Shown here in pieces: positions 1-6,860 of a DNA stretch of 13,783 nt (the stretch's first letter is position 1; the number at the start of each line of letters is the position of its first letter). The notes beneath the pieces were generated by a model that saw nothing but the letters and a program-made list of their open reading frames with translations, did not search any database and had not been told where the DNA came from. Location of the stretch: positions 1 through 13,783 of the forward strand of contig JBGQHV010000077.1 of the NCBI GenBank assembly GCA_041498155.1. Direction: 5' to 3'. Both the position numbers and the translations under genes were made by a program. The DNA comes from DASTHG01 sp041498155 (lineage in GTDB: Bacteria > Gemmatimonadota > Gemmatimonadetes > Gemmatimonadales > GWC2-71-9).

Positions 1-3
1 ATA

Positions 4-531
4 TCATTCGGTCCCGGGGCGTCGCATCATCTTGATGCGGTGGTGCGGGCGGGTTCCCGGCTTGAGGTCGTCGTAGCGGATCACGCTGATCGATCCATCG
101 GCCTCCAGCACGCCGAGGCGCACATCCGCCACCGTCGCGGTGCCGTGCTCGCGCAGCGCCTGTTGCAGCTCCTCCGCGGTCACGCCGGCGTGCCGCAGGT
201 GTTCGTCCAGAATCTTCCCGTCGTGGATCAGCATGATGCCTTCGCCCGCCAGGAGCTTGGCGAACCCCCGGCTCGAGCGCCGCACCCGATTGATCACCTG
301 GTGCCAGGTGAGCAGCACCCCCGCCGCCACGAGGCCGCCCACGAGGCTCGTGTCGGGGCCCACCATCGCGTTCTGGACGGCGTTGGCGATGATCAGGAGC
401 AGCACGAGGTCGAACGTCGACATCTGGCCGAGCTGCCGCTGGCCGGTGAGGCGAATGCCGACCACCAGCGCCAGGTAGACGATCGTCGTGCGGATGGCGA
501 TGTCGAGCAGGGTATGCCAGGGAGCGAGCAT
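4..531 (-). CDS. DUF421 (YetF-like) membrane protein
   Basis: This encodes 175 residues and is complete, with ATG at 531 and TGA at 4-6. Three hydrophobic helices are visible at about residues 8-27, 39-57 and 62-79. A soluble C-terminal part follows with the pattern KLLAGEGIMLIHDGKILDEH, then a small alpha/beta region ending in SVIRYDDLKPG. That order (three membrane helices, then a cytoplasmic DUF421 domain with an 'LI.dGki' strand) is the YetF/DUF421 layout, and the length is normal. The segment VGIRLTGQRQLGQMSTFDLV matches the conserved loop of the family between helices 1 and 2. The biochemical role of the family is not established, so none is assigned. The gene is transcribed away from the beta-barrel gene at 662. 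No clear Shine-Dalgarno sequence precedes the ATG, but the N-terminal helix starts correctly from this Met. Confidence 0.9.
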   Translation of the reverse strand: MLAPWHTLLDIAIRTTIVYLALVVGIRLTGQRQLGQMSTFDLVLLLIIANAVQNAMVGPDTSLVGGLVAAGVLLTWHQVINRVRRSSRGFAKLLAGEGIMLIHDGKILDEHLRHAGVTAEELQQALREHGTATVADVRLGVLEADGSISVIRYDDLKPGTRPHHRIKMMRRPGTE

Positions 532-661
532 GGACGGTGCAATAGAGGTCCCGGGCGAGCGAGCGTCAAGCAGTCATCACATTCCCCTCATGATCGCTTC
601 AGGGCCGCTGCCATAGCCTCTGTCCGGATCCGAAAACTCATCCGGCACCAGGGGGAATCCT

Positions 662-1249
662 ATGAAGCTCTTCATTAGAATCGCGACCGTAGCGGTGGCC
701 GTGGTGGCGCTCGCCGCCCCGGCGCGCGCGCAGCAGCGGTCGATGATCTTCAGTATGTACGGCGGCGGCGCCGATCATCTCGCCGATCTGCAACAGAACC
801 CTTCGGTGTGGTTCATGCCCGGATACGATCTGGGGGCCAGCGTCGGCCTGCAGCTGAACGAGTACTGGGCCGTCCATACCGATTTCACCTTCACTCGCAA
901 TCCCACGCAGGGCAACACGTCGTTCGCCGGAGCGAACGTGAACCGCTTCTTCTACGGCGCGCACCTCGAAGGCCGTTACCCGCTGTCGATCGGGATCGCG
1001 CCGTTCGTGTTCGGCGGTGTCGGGGCCGTGTCGGTCGATCAGATGGGCGTCGATCAGTTCAAGCCGTTCACGCGGCCGGCGTTGATGTACGGCGGCGGGT
1101 TGTTCTACGGCATCCCGCGCTCGCGCGTCGAGGTGTTCGGCGAGCTGAAGGGGCTCACCTACCGGTGGAACACGGCCGGTTATCAGCGGACGATGTTCGA
1201 TGTCACGTATTCGGTGGGGGCGAGCTACCGGTTGCCGGTCGGCTTCTGA
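662..1249 (+). CDS. outer-membrane beta-barrel protein (porin-like)
   Basis: The product has 195 residues. The N-terminus is a classic Sec signal peptide: MKLFIR, a hydrophobic run to about residue 20, then ARAQQ as the likely cleavage region near residue 24. The mature part has alternating polar and hydrophobic strands rich in Tyr, Phe and Gly (FSMYGGGADH, LGASVGLQLNEYWAVHTDF, RFFYGAHLEGRYP, GVGAVSV, LMYGGGLFYGIP, VEVFGELKGLTY). It ends in YRLPVGF; a terminal Phe with alternating aromatics is the usual signal for insertion by the BAM machinery. The size suggests an eight-strand barrel of the OmpA/OmpW-like kind. The start is well supported by AGGGGGAA at 650-657, five bases before the ATG. 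What it binds or transports cannot be told from the sequence. Confidence 0.85.
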   Translation: MKLFIRIATVAVAVVALAAPARAQQRSMIFSMYGGGADHLADLQQNPSVWFMPGYDLGASVGLQLNEYWAVHTDFTFTRNPTQGNTSFAGANVNRFFYGAHLEGRYPLSIGIAPFVFGGVGAVSVDQMGVDQFKPFTRPALMYGGGLFYGIPRSRVEVFGELKGLTYRWNTAGYQRTMFDVTYSVGASYRLPVGF

Positions 1250-1270
1250 CGGCGCAGCGGTAGGGCAGTC

Positions 1271-1308
1271 GCACGACGGCCAGGGGTTGCATCCCTGGCC
1301 GTCCGTGC
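1271..1308. terminator. long perfect hairpin between convergent genes
   Basis: Bases 1275-1285 pair perfectly with 1293-1303 (11 bp, GACGGCCAGGG) around a 7-nt loop. Four more pairs (1271-1274 with 1305-1308) form if base 1304 is bulged. It lies 22 bases after the beta-barrel stop and just downstream of the lipoprotein stop on the other strand, so it can end transcription in both directions. No T-run follows on either side, which is common for hairpins in high-GC genomes but weakens the claim for a classical intrinsic terminator. Confidence 0.6.
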
Positions 1309-1310
1309 GT

Positions 1311-1688
1311 TCAGGGGGCGGGCTGCAGCCGAGCGTCGATGCGGATCGGGATCACGTTGCCACAGGGGCCTCGTTGCGATACGCGCACGCCGCTGCGCAC
1401 CCAAGTCTGGTAGCGCGGGCGGTTGATGGTGATGGTGAACGTCCCTATTTGTGTGCCGGCCACGAGCTCGGCGGTGGACGGCACGAGCCGCAACGAGTCG
1501 CGGTAGGTCCCGTCCTGGATCGCGCCCGAGGCGCTGTCGGCCACGGCGGCGCCGGTGACGGAGTCGGTGACCGTCGCGATGACCGAGACTGAGGCCGGGG
1601 CCGTGCAGAAGCCGATCGGGGGCATGGTAGCGGAGCGGCAGGCGCCGAGGGCGAGACCGAGTGTCAGGAACAGCGTGGAGCGGCGCAT
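1311..1688 (-). CDS. small lipoprotein, carboxypeptidase-regulatory-like fold possible
   Basis: This encodes 125 residues from ATG at 1688. An upstream in-frame start at 1787 would add 33 residues before the signal peptide, so 1688 is preferred: MRRSTLFLTLGLALGACRSA is a textbook lipoprotein signal with lipobox LGAC (Cys18). The mature part reads as a short beta domain (SVSVIATVTDSVTGAAVADSASG ... LVAGTQIGTFTITINRPRYQTW). The pattern 'VTDSVTGAAV ... G.FTI.I..pGY..W' resembles the carboxypeptidase-regulatory-like beta-sandwich often found in exported bacterial proteins. The family assignment is an impression from pattern only. It converges on the beta-barrel gene and lies downstream of the tRNA-Leu on the same strand. 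No strong ribosome site is visible. Confidence 0.7.
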   Translation of the reverse strand: MRRSTLFLTLGLALGACRSATMPPIGFCTAPASVSVIATVTDSVTGAAVADSASGAIQDGTYRDSLRLVPSTAELVAGTQIGTFTITINRPRYQTWVRSGVRVSQRGPCGNVIPIRIDARLQPAP

Positions 1689-1798
1689 ACGTCCGAGCCA
1701 GAGAAGGGTGTCACCGAGTGATACCCATGAGGTCTGGGCGCGGGTCACAGCTCCGAGGAAGCGCCAGCCGCCACCATCACTTCCCACGCGCTTCGAAG

Positions 1799-1881
1799 TG
1801 CTCGGGGCGGGACTCGAACCCGCACGCCCTTGCGGGCACCGGCTCCTAAGGCCGGCGCGTATGCCATTCCGCCACCCGAGC
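1799..1881 (-). tRNA. tRNA-Leu (anticodon UAG)
   Basis: All parts of a class II tRNA can be folded by eye. The acceptor stem is GCTCGGG (from 1881) with CCCGAGC (1806-1800). A D-arm starts GTGGCGGAATGGCATACGC. The anticodon stem is CCGGC/GCCGG with loop CTTAGGA, which puts UAG at positions 34-36. A long variable arm (GCCCGCAAGGGC) follows, then a T-arm with GGTTCGAGTCC. The discriminator is A73, as expected for leucine. CCA is not encoded in the gene (the sequence continues with CTTC). Length is 83 nt. It reads CUA and, by wobble, other CUN codons. Confidence 0.97.
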
Positions 1882-1882
1882 G

Positions 1883-2098
1883 CTACGCATCCTGCACTCT
1901 CTTTCGCAGCGTGGAGACCGCGAGTCGAAATGCACGAAGGTCATTCGGCTTGAGCCGCTTCATCTTTTTCAGGAATGCATCGAGGTGCCGGATGTCGCGG
2001 AGCCGTTTGGCGCGCTCTGCTTTCCACAACACCTCGAACCTGCGGACCTGGCGTCTCCACTCAGCTCGAAGCTTCTTCGCTGCGTATGCGCTCGCCAT
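1883..2098 (-). CDS. small basic hypothetical protein (doubtful)
   Basis: This is an open frame of 71 residues from ATG at 2098 (MASAYAAKKLRAEWRRQVRR...), or 82 residues from 2131. It is very rich in Lys, Arg, Leu and Ala (RFEVLWKAERAKRLRDI, DAFLKKMKRLKP) and would form one or two long, positively charged helices, as in nucleic-acid-binding or coiled-coil peptides. I do not recognise the family. The stop lies two bases upstream of the tRNA-Leu 5' end on the same strand, an odd position for a protein gene. The antisense strand is also open here. Lower G+C and absence of a clear ribosome site add doubt. It may be a real small gene, a remnant of a longer one, or chance. Confidence 0.3.
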   Translation of the reverse strand: MASAYAAKKLRAEWRRQVRRFEVLWKAERAKRLRDIRHLDAFLKKMKRLKPNDLRAFRLAVSTLRKRVQDA

Positions 2099-2151
2099 AA
2101 GCCCCCCGTACGTCTGGCACAGCCCTGGCACACTTTGAGCTGTGAGTCGTC

Positions 2152-2213
2152 ATGCCACACCCTAGCATACAGGATCTCAAGTCCTGTGCGTCTCCCAGTT
2201 CCGCCACGGTCGC
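2152..2213 (-). pseudogene. partial Leu-like tRNA (pseudo-tRNA)
   Basis: Reading the minus strand from 2213, the sequence GCGACCG-TG-GCGGAACTGGGAGACGC-A matches a leucine tRNA acceptor 5' strand, positions 8-9 and D-arm. It continues with a perfect anticodon stem CAGGA/TCCTG (2170-2174) around loop CTTGAGA. The loop reads UGA at 34-36, which is a serine anticodon on a leucine-like body; CTTAAAA would be normal for Leu(UAA). A 4-bp variable-arm-like stem (ATGC/GCAT, 2152-2168) follows. After that no T-arm (GGTTCRA) and no complementary acceptor strand CGGTCGC can be found. It is therefore a 5' tRNA fragment that should not give a working tRNA. Confidence 0.5.
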
Positions 2214-2299
2214 GTGCTGTCCTGCTTCAACCTAGCGCCAGTCCTGCGAGCTCGGGAGCCGGAGACACGCGCGGTTCGTTAGGCCGCGCGTAGGCACGT

Positions 2300-2788
2300 C
2301 TAGGTGTCCCTGCCCGGTCGGGCTTTTCGTCGCTCCTGAAGTCTTCCCATCACGGCGGTCTTTCGGGCCGTAACATCCTGGGGCCGCAGGCGCTCCCCGC
2401 ACTTCTTGCAATACAGCTCGTGCCGGACCCGACCACCGCACCCCTCATGCTCGTACACGATGGGCGGTCCGTCGGGCGCGGCCCAGCGGTCGCCCCATTC
2501 GGTAAGCGCGATGATCACGGGTTTGAAGTCGAGCCCCTGCTTCGTCAGGTGGTACGTCTGATGCCCTCCCGATCCACCCGAGGTGGCCATGACTCCTGTC
2601 TCGACGAAGTGCTCCAGCCGGGCAGCGAGAACGTTGGGGGCGATGTCGAGGGACTTCTGGAAATCGGTGAACCGCGTCATGCCAGCGAACGCCGCGTTGC
2701 GAAGGATGAGCAGGCTCCAGCGCTCGCCCACGATCTCGAGCGCACGCGCCGCCGAGCAGACCTCCTGATCGTAGGTTCGACCGAGCAT
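2300..2788 (-). CDS. HxlR-family winged-helix transcriptional regulator
   Basis: This encodes 162 residues from ATG at 2788. The open frame runs upstream to 2911, but those extra residues are Cys/Arg-rich, cross the operator repeats and are unlike the family. The HxlR domain spans about residues 8-105: CSAARALEIVGERWSLLILR, GMTRFTDFQKSLDIAPNVLA (recognition region), RLEHFVETGVM, then the wing and YHLTKQGLDF, followed by ALTEWGDRWA. Cys11 sits where redox- or electrophile-sensing HxlR members carry their reactive cysteine. The C-terminal tail has His114, Cys117, Cys127 and Cys130 (HEGCGG...YCKKCG), a zinc-ribbon-like pattern seen in many HxlR proteins. It is divergent from the SDR gene and probably controls both itself and that gene through the repeats at 2809-2917. 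Confidence 0.93.
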   Translation of the reverse strand: MLGRTYDQEVCSAARALEIVGERWSLLILRNAAFAGMTRFTDFQKSLDIAPNVLAARLEHFVETGVMATSGGSGGHQTYHLTKQGLDFKPVIIALTEWGDRWAAPDGPPIVYEHEGCGGRVRHELYCKKCGERLRPQDVTARKTAVMGRLQERRKARPGRDT

Positions 2789-2808
2789 GTGGGGATGGTA
2801 GTGCCAGC

Positions 2809-2917
2809 ACTTGCATGACGCAATGGAGCACGGATGGTCCCGGCGCCGGACGGCCGACGAATGCTCCGTCCTCCTACACTTGCATGACGCAAGAAATAGT
2901 GCTATTGTCATGCAAGT
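2809..2917. promoter_or_regulatory. probable HxlR operator array
   Basis: The element ACTTGCATGACGCAA occurs identically at 2809-2823 and 2878-2892. A third, inverted copy, GTCATGCAAGT, lies at 2907-2917 and forms a perfect 11-bp inverted repeat with 2878-2888 across an 18-bp spacer. Each full element is itself a dyad (TTGC-n5-GCAA). A shorter palindrome AATAG-tg-CTATT (2895-2906) lies inside the spacer. The array sits between the divergent HxlR and SDR genes, 21 bp above the former and 53 bp above the latter. TTGTCA at 2905-2910 could be the rightward -35 box, overlapping the third copy; no convincing -10 was found. Binding by the HxlR protein is inferred from position and symmetry. Confidence 0.7.
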
Positions 2918-2969
2918 CGCCGTCTAGGTAGCTGCGTAACCGATCAACCCACGTGAAAGGACACGACGA

Positions 2970-3716
2970 ATGAATGCGTTGAGAATCGAAGGAGCCGTCG
3001 CCCTGGTAACGGGCGCCAACCGCGGCATCGGGCGCGCGCTGACGGAAGCGCTCCTCACCCGGGGCGTGAGGAAGGTCTACGCCACGGCGCGCAATCCGGA
3101 GGCCCTACGTGCCCTGCGTGACGAGCGGCTCGTGGCGCTGCGGCTCGACGTGACCGACGCCGACCAGATCCGCGCGGCCGGAGACGCGGCTTCGGACGTC
3201 GAGCTCGTCTTCAACAACGCCGGTGTGGCGCTGGCCACAGGAATCGCGGATGCGAGAGTCCTCGGCCAAGCCCGGCGCGAGATGGAGGTGAACTACTTCG
3301 GGCCGCTGCAGCTGCTCCAGCGGCTGGCGCCGTCGCTGGCCAGGAACGGCGGGGGTGCGGTCGTCAACATCGGCTCGGCGGCCGGGTTGACCAACGTTCC
3401 CTTTCTCCCGACGTACAGCGCTTCGAAGGCCGCGCTCCATTCCCTGACCCAGGCCGCGCGCATCCTCCTCGGGGCGCAGGGCACCTCGGTCTTCGGCGTC
3501 TACGCGGGCCCCGTTGACACCGACATGGTCCGTGAGCTTGCGCTGCCGAAGACCTCGCCGCGCGACGTGGCGTTCGCGATCCTCGACGGCATTGAGGCCG
3601 GGCAGGAGGACATCTTCCCGGACCCGTTCGCGGCGGACTTTGGCCGACGGTTCGAGTCCTCGCCGAAGGCCGCAGAACGGCAGATCGCCGCGATGGTCAC
3701 GGGCTCGGCGGCGTGA
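2970..3716 (+). CDS. short-chain dehydrogenase/reductase (SDR)
   Basis: The product is a classical SDR of 248 residues, cytoplasmic, with no signal peptide. It has the cofactor loop TGANRGIG at residues 14-21, NNAG at 82-85, catalytic Ser135 in NIGSAAG, and YSASK with Tyr149 and Lys153. These are the complete catalytic set for NAD(P)(H)-dependent oxidation or reduction of a carbonyl/alcohol. Arg18 in the glycine loop, and Asp59 (LRLDVTDADQ) further on, suggest NADP(H), an inference. The C-terminal region (GPVDTDMVREL) is also typical. The substrate is unknown. The start is fixed by AAAGGA at 2956-2961, eight bases before the ATG. Divergence from an HxlR regulator suggests induction by an electrophile or aldehyde-like compound. 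Confidence 0.95.
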   Translation: MNALRIEGAVALVTGANRGIGRALTEALLTRGVRKVYATARNPEALRALRDERLVALRLDVTDADQIRAAGDAASDVELVFNNAGVALATGIADARVLGQARREMEVNYFGPLQLLQRLAPSLARNGGGAVVNIGSAAGLTNVPFLPTYSASKAALHSLTQAARILLGAQGTSVFGVYAGPVDTDMVRELALPKTSPRDVAFAILDGIEAGQEDIFPDPFAADFGRRFESSPKAAERQIAAMVTGSAA

Positions 3717-3871
3717 GCGAGCGGTCCCTCGCCCGAGCTACGTGAGCGGGGGCGCAGCACTTGGTGGGCGGTGGGATGGATGCGCGAAATCGGCGGCTGT
3801 GCGGGGCGTCGACCGACCATGGGAAGGAAGTGAACGAACGTTGCAGGACACCCGAAGCGGAGAGAAGAGCG

Positions 3872-4639
3872 ATGACGAACCAGAAGACTGGGACACGTGA
3901 CGAGTGGCTTGCTGCCCGGCTCGAGCTGCTCGAGGAGGAGAAGGAGCTAACCCGGCGCAGCGACGCCCTGGCGCGGCGACGGCAGGAGCTGCCGTGGGTC
4001 CGGATCGACAAAGAGTACCGATTCGAGACCGACGAGGGGAGTGCTTCGCTGGCAGGCCTCTTCCGAGGGCGCTCGCAGCTCCTCGTCTACCACTTCATGT
4101 TCGGGCCCGACTACACGGCAGGGTGTCCGTCCTGCTCGGCGATCGCGGACGGGTTCAACGGCTCCGTCGTTCACCTGGCGAACCACGACGTCACGCTTGC
4201 GGCGGTATCGCGGGCGCCGCTCGCGAAGCTGCAGGCGTACAAGCGGCGGATGGGGTGGACGTTTCCGTGGGCATCGTCGTTCGGCAGCGACTTCAACTTC
4301 GATTTCAACGTCTCGTTCACCGAGACGCAACAGCGCAAGGGGCTCGTCGATTACAACTACCGGTCGATGGACGTGACGCCCATCCTGCAAGCCGGCGGCG
4401 AGGGGCCTGTCGCCGAACTCGCGGCCATGTCCGGAACCGACGCGGCCATGTTCACGCGCGAATTGCAGGGCATGAGCGCGTTCGCGCTCGAGGACGGCGT
4501 CGTCTACCACACCTATTCCGCCTATGCGCGCGGGGTGGACGGCGTCTGGAGCATGTACCAGTGGCTCGACCGCGGACCCAACGGGCGCAACGAGACGGGC
4601 GTCTGGTGGCGCCGCCACGACGAGTACGACACCGAGTGA
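3872..4639 (+). CDS. DUF899 thioredoxin-like protein
   Basis: This encodes 255 residues from ATG at 3872, with GGAGA at 3859-3863 as ribosome site. An in-frame start at 3761 is possible but adds unrelated residues. The N-terminal charged helix (EWLAARLELLEEEKELTRRS) and LPWVRIDKEYRFETDEG lead into a thioredoxin-like core. CPSC (Cys85-Cys88) is followed by IADGFNGSVVHLANHDVTL, AVSRAPLAKLQAYKRRMGW, FPWASSFGSDFNFDFNVSF and a C-terminal TYSAYARGVDGVWSMYQWLD. This order is characteristic of DUF899, a peroxiredoxin/thioredoxin-fold family whose substrate is not established. CPSC is a possible redox pair, though many family members keep it without proven activity. The gene follows the SDR in the same direction after 155 bp and may share its regulation or have its own promoter. 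Confidence 0.93.
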   Translation: MTNQKTGTRDEWLAARLELLEEEKELTRRSDALARRRQELPWVRIDKEYRFETDEGSASLAGLFRGRSQLLVYHFMFGPDYTAGCPSCSAIADGFNGSVVHLANHDVTLAAVSRAPLAKLQAYKRRMGWTFPWASSFGSDFNFDFNVSFTETQQRKGLVDYNYRSMDVTPILQAGGEGPVAELAAMSGTDAAMFTRELQGMSAFALEDGVVYHTYSAYARGVDGVWSMYQWLDRGPNGRNETGVWWRRHDEYDTE

Positions 4640-4675
4640 GGCGCGCGGAAGGCTGCGTCACCCCGACGGGGGCGC

Positions 4676-6778
4676 TCAGGGGGTGCCGAGCGCCGCCGTC
4701 GCCTCCTCGAGCGCAGCCCGCGATGCCTCGAGCCGCGTCACCAAATCGGCCAGCTCCCGATCGGCCGCCGCCGCATCGGCGTAGCGCACCGCCTCGCTCA
4801 CCGTCGGAAACGCGAGGGTGGCGTAGCCGTTGTCCAGGTCCGAGGCGAACTGCAGGCTCTTGAACCACCCGTCGCTCACCAGTCCCTCGGGACGCGTGAA
4901 GCGGCGCTCGACCTGCATCAGGGCCGCGTTCACGCGCGCCCACGGACGATCCACTGAAGCGCCGAGCGCGCTGTCGCGAGCCGCCGCGAACACTGCCGCC
5001 GTCGCCGTGAACCGCGACAACGCATCCTTCAGCCCCTGAGTCTGCACTGTCCACCCGCGCTTGGCGATCGCGCTGTCGAGCTGCCCCACGAGGCGCGTCA
5101 TCTCGTTGCCCCACCCGACGTAGTCGAGCGGCACGACGCGCGCGTTCGCGAGCCGCGCGAGCAGCACGCCGACGAGGCGCGCCGCCGCCTGATGCTCGCG
5201 CCAGCCGCGGTCACCGTAGCGGTTCATCCAGTCGAACGAGTCGTACATCGAGTGGTACACGCCCGTCGGCCCGCTGAATCCGATCCCCGCCGCCGGAATC
5301 CCCAGATGATGGTAGAACCCCGCGAAGTCCGACCCGCCGCCGAAATTGCCCAGTGCCAGCGCCGTCGTGTCGCCCTTCAACCGCTTGAGCCACACGTCGT
5401 ACACGGTCCCGGGTCCCACCGGGTCGGGCACCGCGCGCGTCGCTTCCCGGATCAGGCGCTTGAGGGACGGCGAGCCGCCGCCGCCGAACGTCGGACCCTC
5501 GGTCATGTCGTCCTCGTTCACGTAGGCCACGACCCGCGCCCGCAGGCTGTCGGCCATGTCCTCGACCCACTCGGTCGAGCCGATGAGCCCCCATTCCTCC
5601 GCGTCCCAGGTGGCGAACACGAGCGTCCGGGCGGGGCGCACGCCACGCCGCGCCAGATCGGCGAACGCCCGGGCCGCTTCCATCACGGTGACCGTGCCGC
5701 TGATGTTGTCGGCGGCCCCCGGGCTCCACGCATCGCGGTGCCCGCCCACGACGACCCACTCGTCGGGGAACTCGGCGCCGCGGATCATCCCGAACGTGTC
5801 CCAAATCGTGTGCAGCGCACGGCTCCCGTGCTCGCGACGCACTTTCAGCCGCGCCAGGGCCGGCCCCGGGCCCACATGGTAGTGGAAGGGCAGCGCGCCT
5901 TGCCAGGCGGCCGGCACGCCTACCCCGACGAGCGTCGCGAGAAAGCGCTGGGCGTTGCCGTAGCTCATCGGGATCACCGGGATGTGCGGCACGGGCAGCG
6001 AGTCTTCCGGCCGGCGCCGCGCACCGGCGACGCTGGCGTACCCCGGGGTCGTGGGGTCCCCATCCATGTTGAGGATGCTGCCGCGCTGGATGCCCCCCGA
6101 CGGCCGCATCGGCCCGTGCGGGTACACGTCACCGCGGAAATAGCCGTCGTCCTGCGGATCGGAGTACAGGATCAACCCGACGGCGCCGTGCCGCTCCGCT
6201 TCGCGCGCCTTGATGCCGCGGAACGACCGCCCGTAGCGCGCGATCACGATCTTGCCCCGCACGTTGACGCCCAGGGAGTCGAGCGTCTTGTAGTCCTCGA
6301 TCAGCCCGTAGTTGACGTACACGACCTCGGCGGTGACGTCGCCGTCGGCGGTGTAGCCGTTGAACGGCGGAATCTGCGGTCCCGCCGTGACGGGATTGTC
6401 GCGCACCGCGGGCTCGGCGAGCACCAGGCGCTGGGGCGGGCGGCCGGCCTGCGGCACGAGCCACGCTTCCACCGTATCGACCGCGGGGATGTACACGTCG
6501 TATGCCTTGACCCAGGTCGCGAGCCCCCACGCGCGCAGCCGCTCGATCACGGTGTCGCGCGTCGCCGCCTGCGCCGCGGTCCCCGCCATGTGCGGGCGCG
6601 CCGACAGCACCTGCGTCAGCACGCGCGGGCTCTCGGTGTCGGGCACGCCGAGCAGCTGGGCTTCGAACGCCAGCTGCGCCGCCGTGTCGGCGACACGGAA
6701 TCCCAGGGGGACGGGCTGTTGCGCCGCCAGCGCGGCGGCGGAGCAGGTGAGCGCGGCCAGGAGCGGTGCGACCCTCAC
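4676..6778 (-). CDS. secreted M28B metallopeptidase, glutamate carboxypeptidase II-like
   Basis: This encodes 700 residues from GTG at 6778, preceded by GAGGGA. The frame stays open to 7396, but that part overlaps the DUF885 gene and has no domain. The GTG start gives a signal peptide (VRVAPLLAALTCSAAALAAQ, cut near residue 19). A PA domain follows at about 100-290 (VYVNYGLIEDYKTLDSLGVN, GKIVIARYGRSFRGIKA). The M28 peptidase core has all ligands at GCPII spacing: His347 and Asp357 (GGHRDAW...AADN), catalytic Glu394 and Glu395 (WDAEEWG), Asp423 (VNEDD) and His509 (YHSMYD). The C-terminal 130 residues form the helical transferrin-receptor-like dimerisation domain. It should act as a two-zinc exopeptidase or carboxypeptidase on short peptides outside the cytoplasm. 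It is divergent from the DUF885 peptidase gene. Confidence 0.95.
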   Translation of the reverse strand: MRVAPLLAALTCSAAALAAQQPVPLGFRVADTAAQLAFEAQLLGVPDTESPRVLTQVLSARPHMAGTAAQAATRDTVIERLRAWGLATWVKAYDVYIPAVDTVEAWLVPQAGRPPQRLVLAEPAVRDNPVTAGPQIPPFNGYTADGDVTAEVVYVNYGLIEDYKTLDSLGVNVRGKIVIARYGRSFRGIKAREAERHGAVGLILYSDPQDDGYFRGDVYPHGPMRPSGGIQRGSILNMDGDPTTPGYASVAGARRRPEDSLPVPHIPVIPMSYGNAQRFLATLVGVGVPAAWQGALPFHYHVGPGPALARLKVRREHGSRALHTIWDTFGMIRGAEFPDEWVVVGGHRDAWSPGAADNISGTVTVMEAARAFADLARRGVRPARTLVFATWDAEEWGLIGSTEWVEDMADSLRARVVAYVNEDDMTEGPTFGGGGSPSLKRLIREATRAVPDPVGPGTVYDVWLKRLKGDTTALALGNFGGGSDFAGFYHHLGIPAAGIGFSGPTGVYHSMYDSFDWMNRYGDRGWREHQAAARLVGVLLARLANARVVPLDYVGWGNEMTRLVGQLDSAIAKRGWTVQTQGLKDALSRFTATAAVFAAARDSALGASVDRPWARVNAALMQVERRFTRPEGLVSDGWFKSLQFASDLDNGYATLAFPTVSEAVRYADAAAADRELADLVTRLEASRAALEEATAALGTP

Positions 6779-6860
6779 GGTTCCCTCAGCGTGGTGGAAG
6801 AAGTGCGCGAAACATAACCTGCGCTCATATCTTTGCCTCCGGCCTCCCCTGGAGACATTC

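Larger units (their letters stand above)
1882..2299. other. lower-GC patch with tRNA remnant and small ORF
   Basis: This 418-bp stretch between the tRNA-Leu and the HxlR gene holds no recognisable protein family. Counting by eye, 1921-2220 is roughly 59% G+C (the first 60 bases about 48%), clearly below the flanking genes. It contains the small basic ORF at 1883-2098 and the Leu-like tRNA fragment at 2152-2213. In the remaining 2214-2299 I see no gene, repeat or clear promoter. The mixture of a tRNA, a tRNA fragment and atypical base use would suit an old insertion or deletion site, but no integrase or flanking duplication is visible. Confidence 0.4.

Noticed and set aside
2030..2045. TCGAACC (minus GGTTCGA) as a displaced T-arm of the tRNA fragment
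   Set aside because: The flanking bases do not form a 5-bp T-stem and no matching acceptor strand follows; it is part of the small ORF.
2152..2213. Group I intron in a tRNA anticodon loop as an explanation of the tRNA fragment
   Set aside because: The 3' anticodon stem strand follows directly after a normal 7-nt loop, and no intron core or downstream 3' exon with T-arm was found.
2789..2911. N-terminal extension of the HxlR regulator
   Set aside because: The added residues repeat 'ASCKC' only because the DNA carries the operator repeats; HxlR proteins start near the ATG at 2788.
5192..6817. 541-residue open frame on the plus strand
   Set aside because: It lies antisense to the M28B gene; its Arg/His/Pro-rich translation has no domain and is the usual high-GC mirror of a real coding frame.
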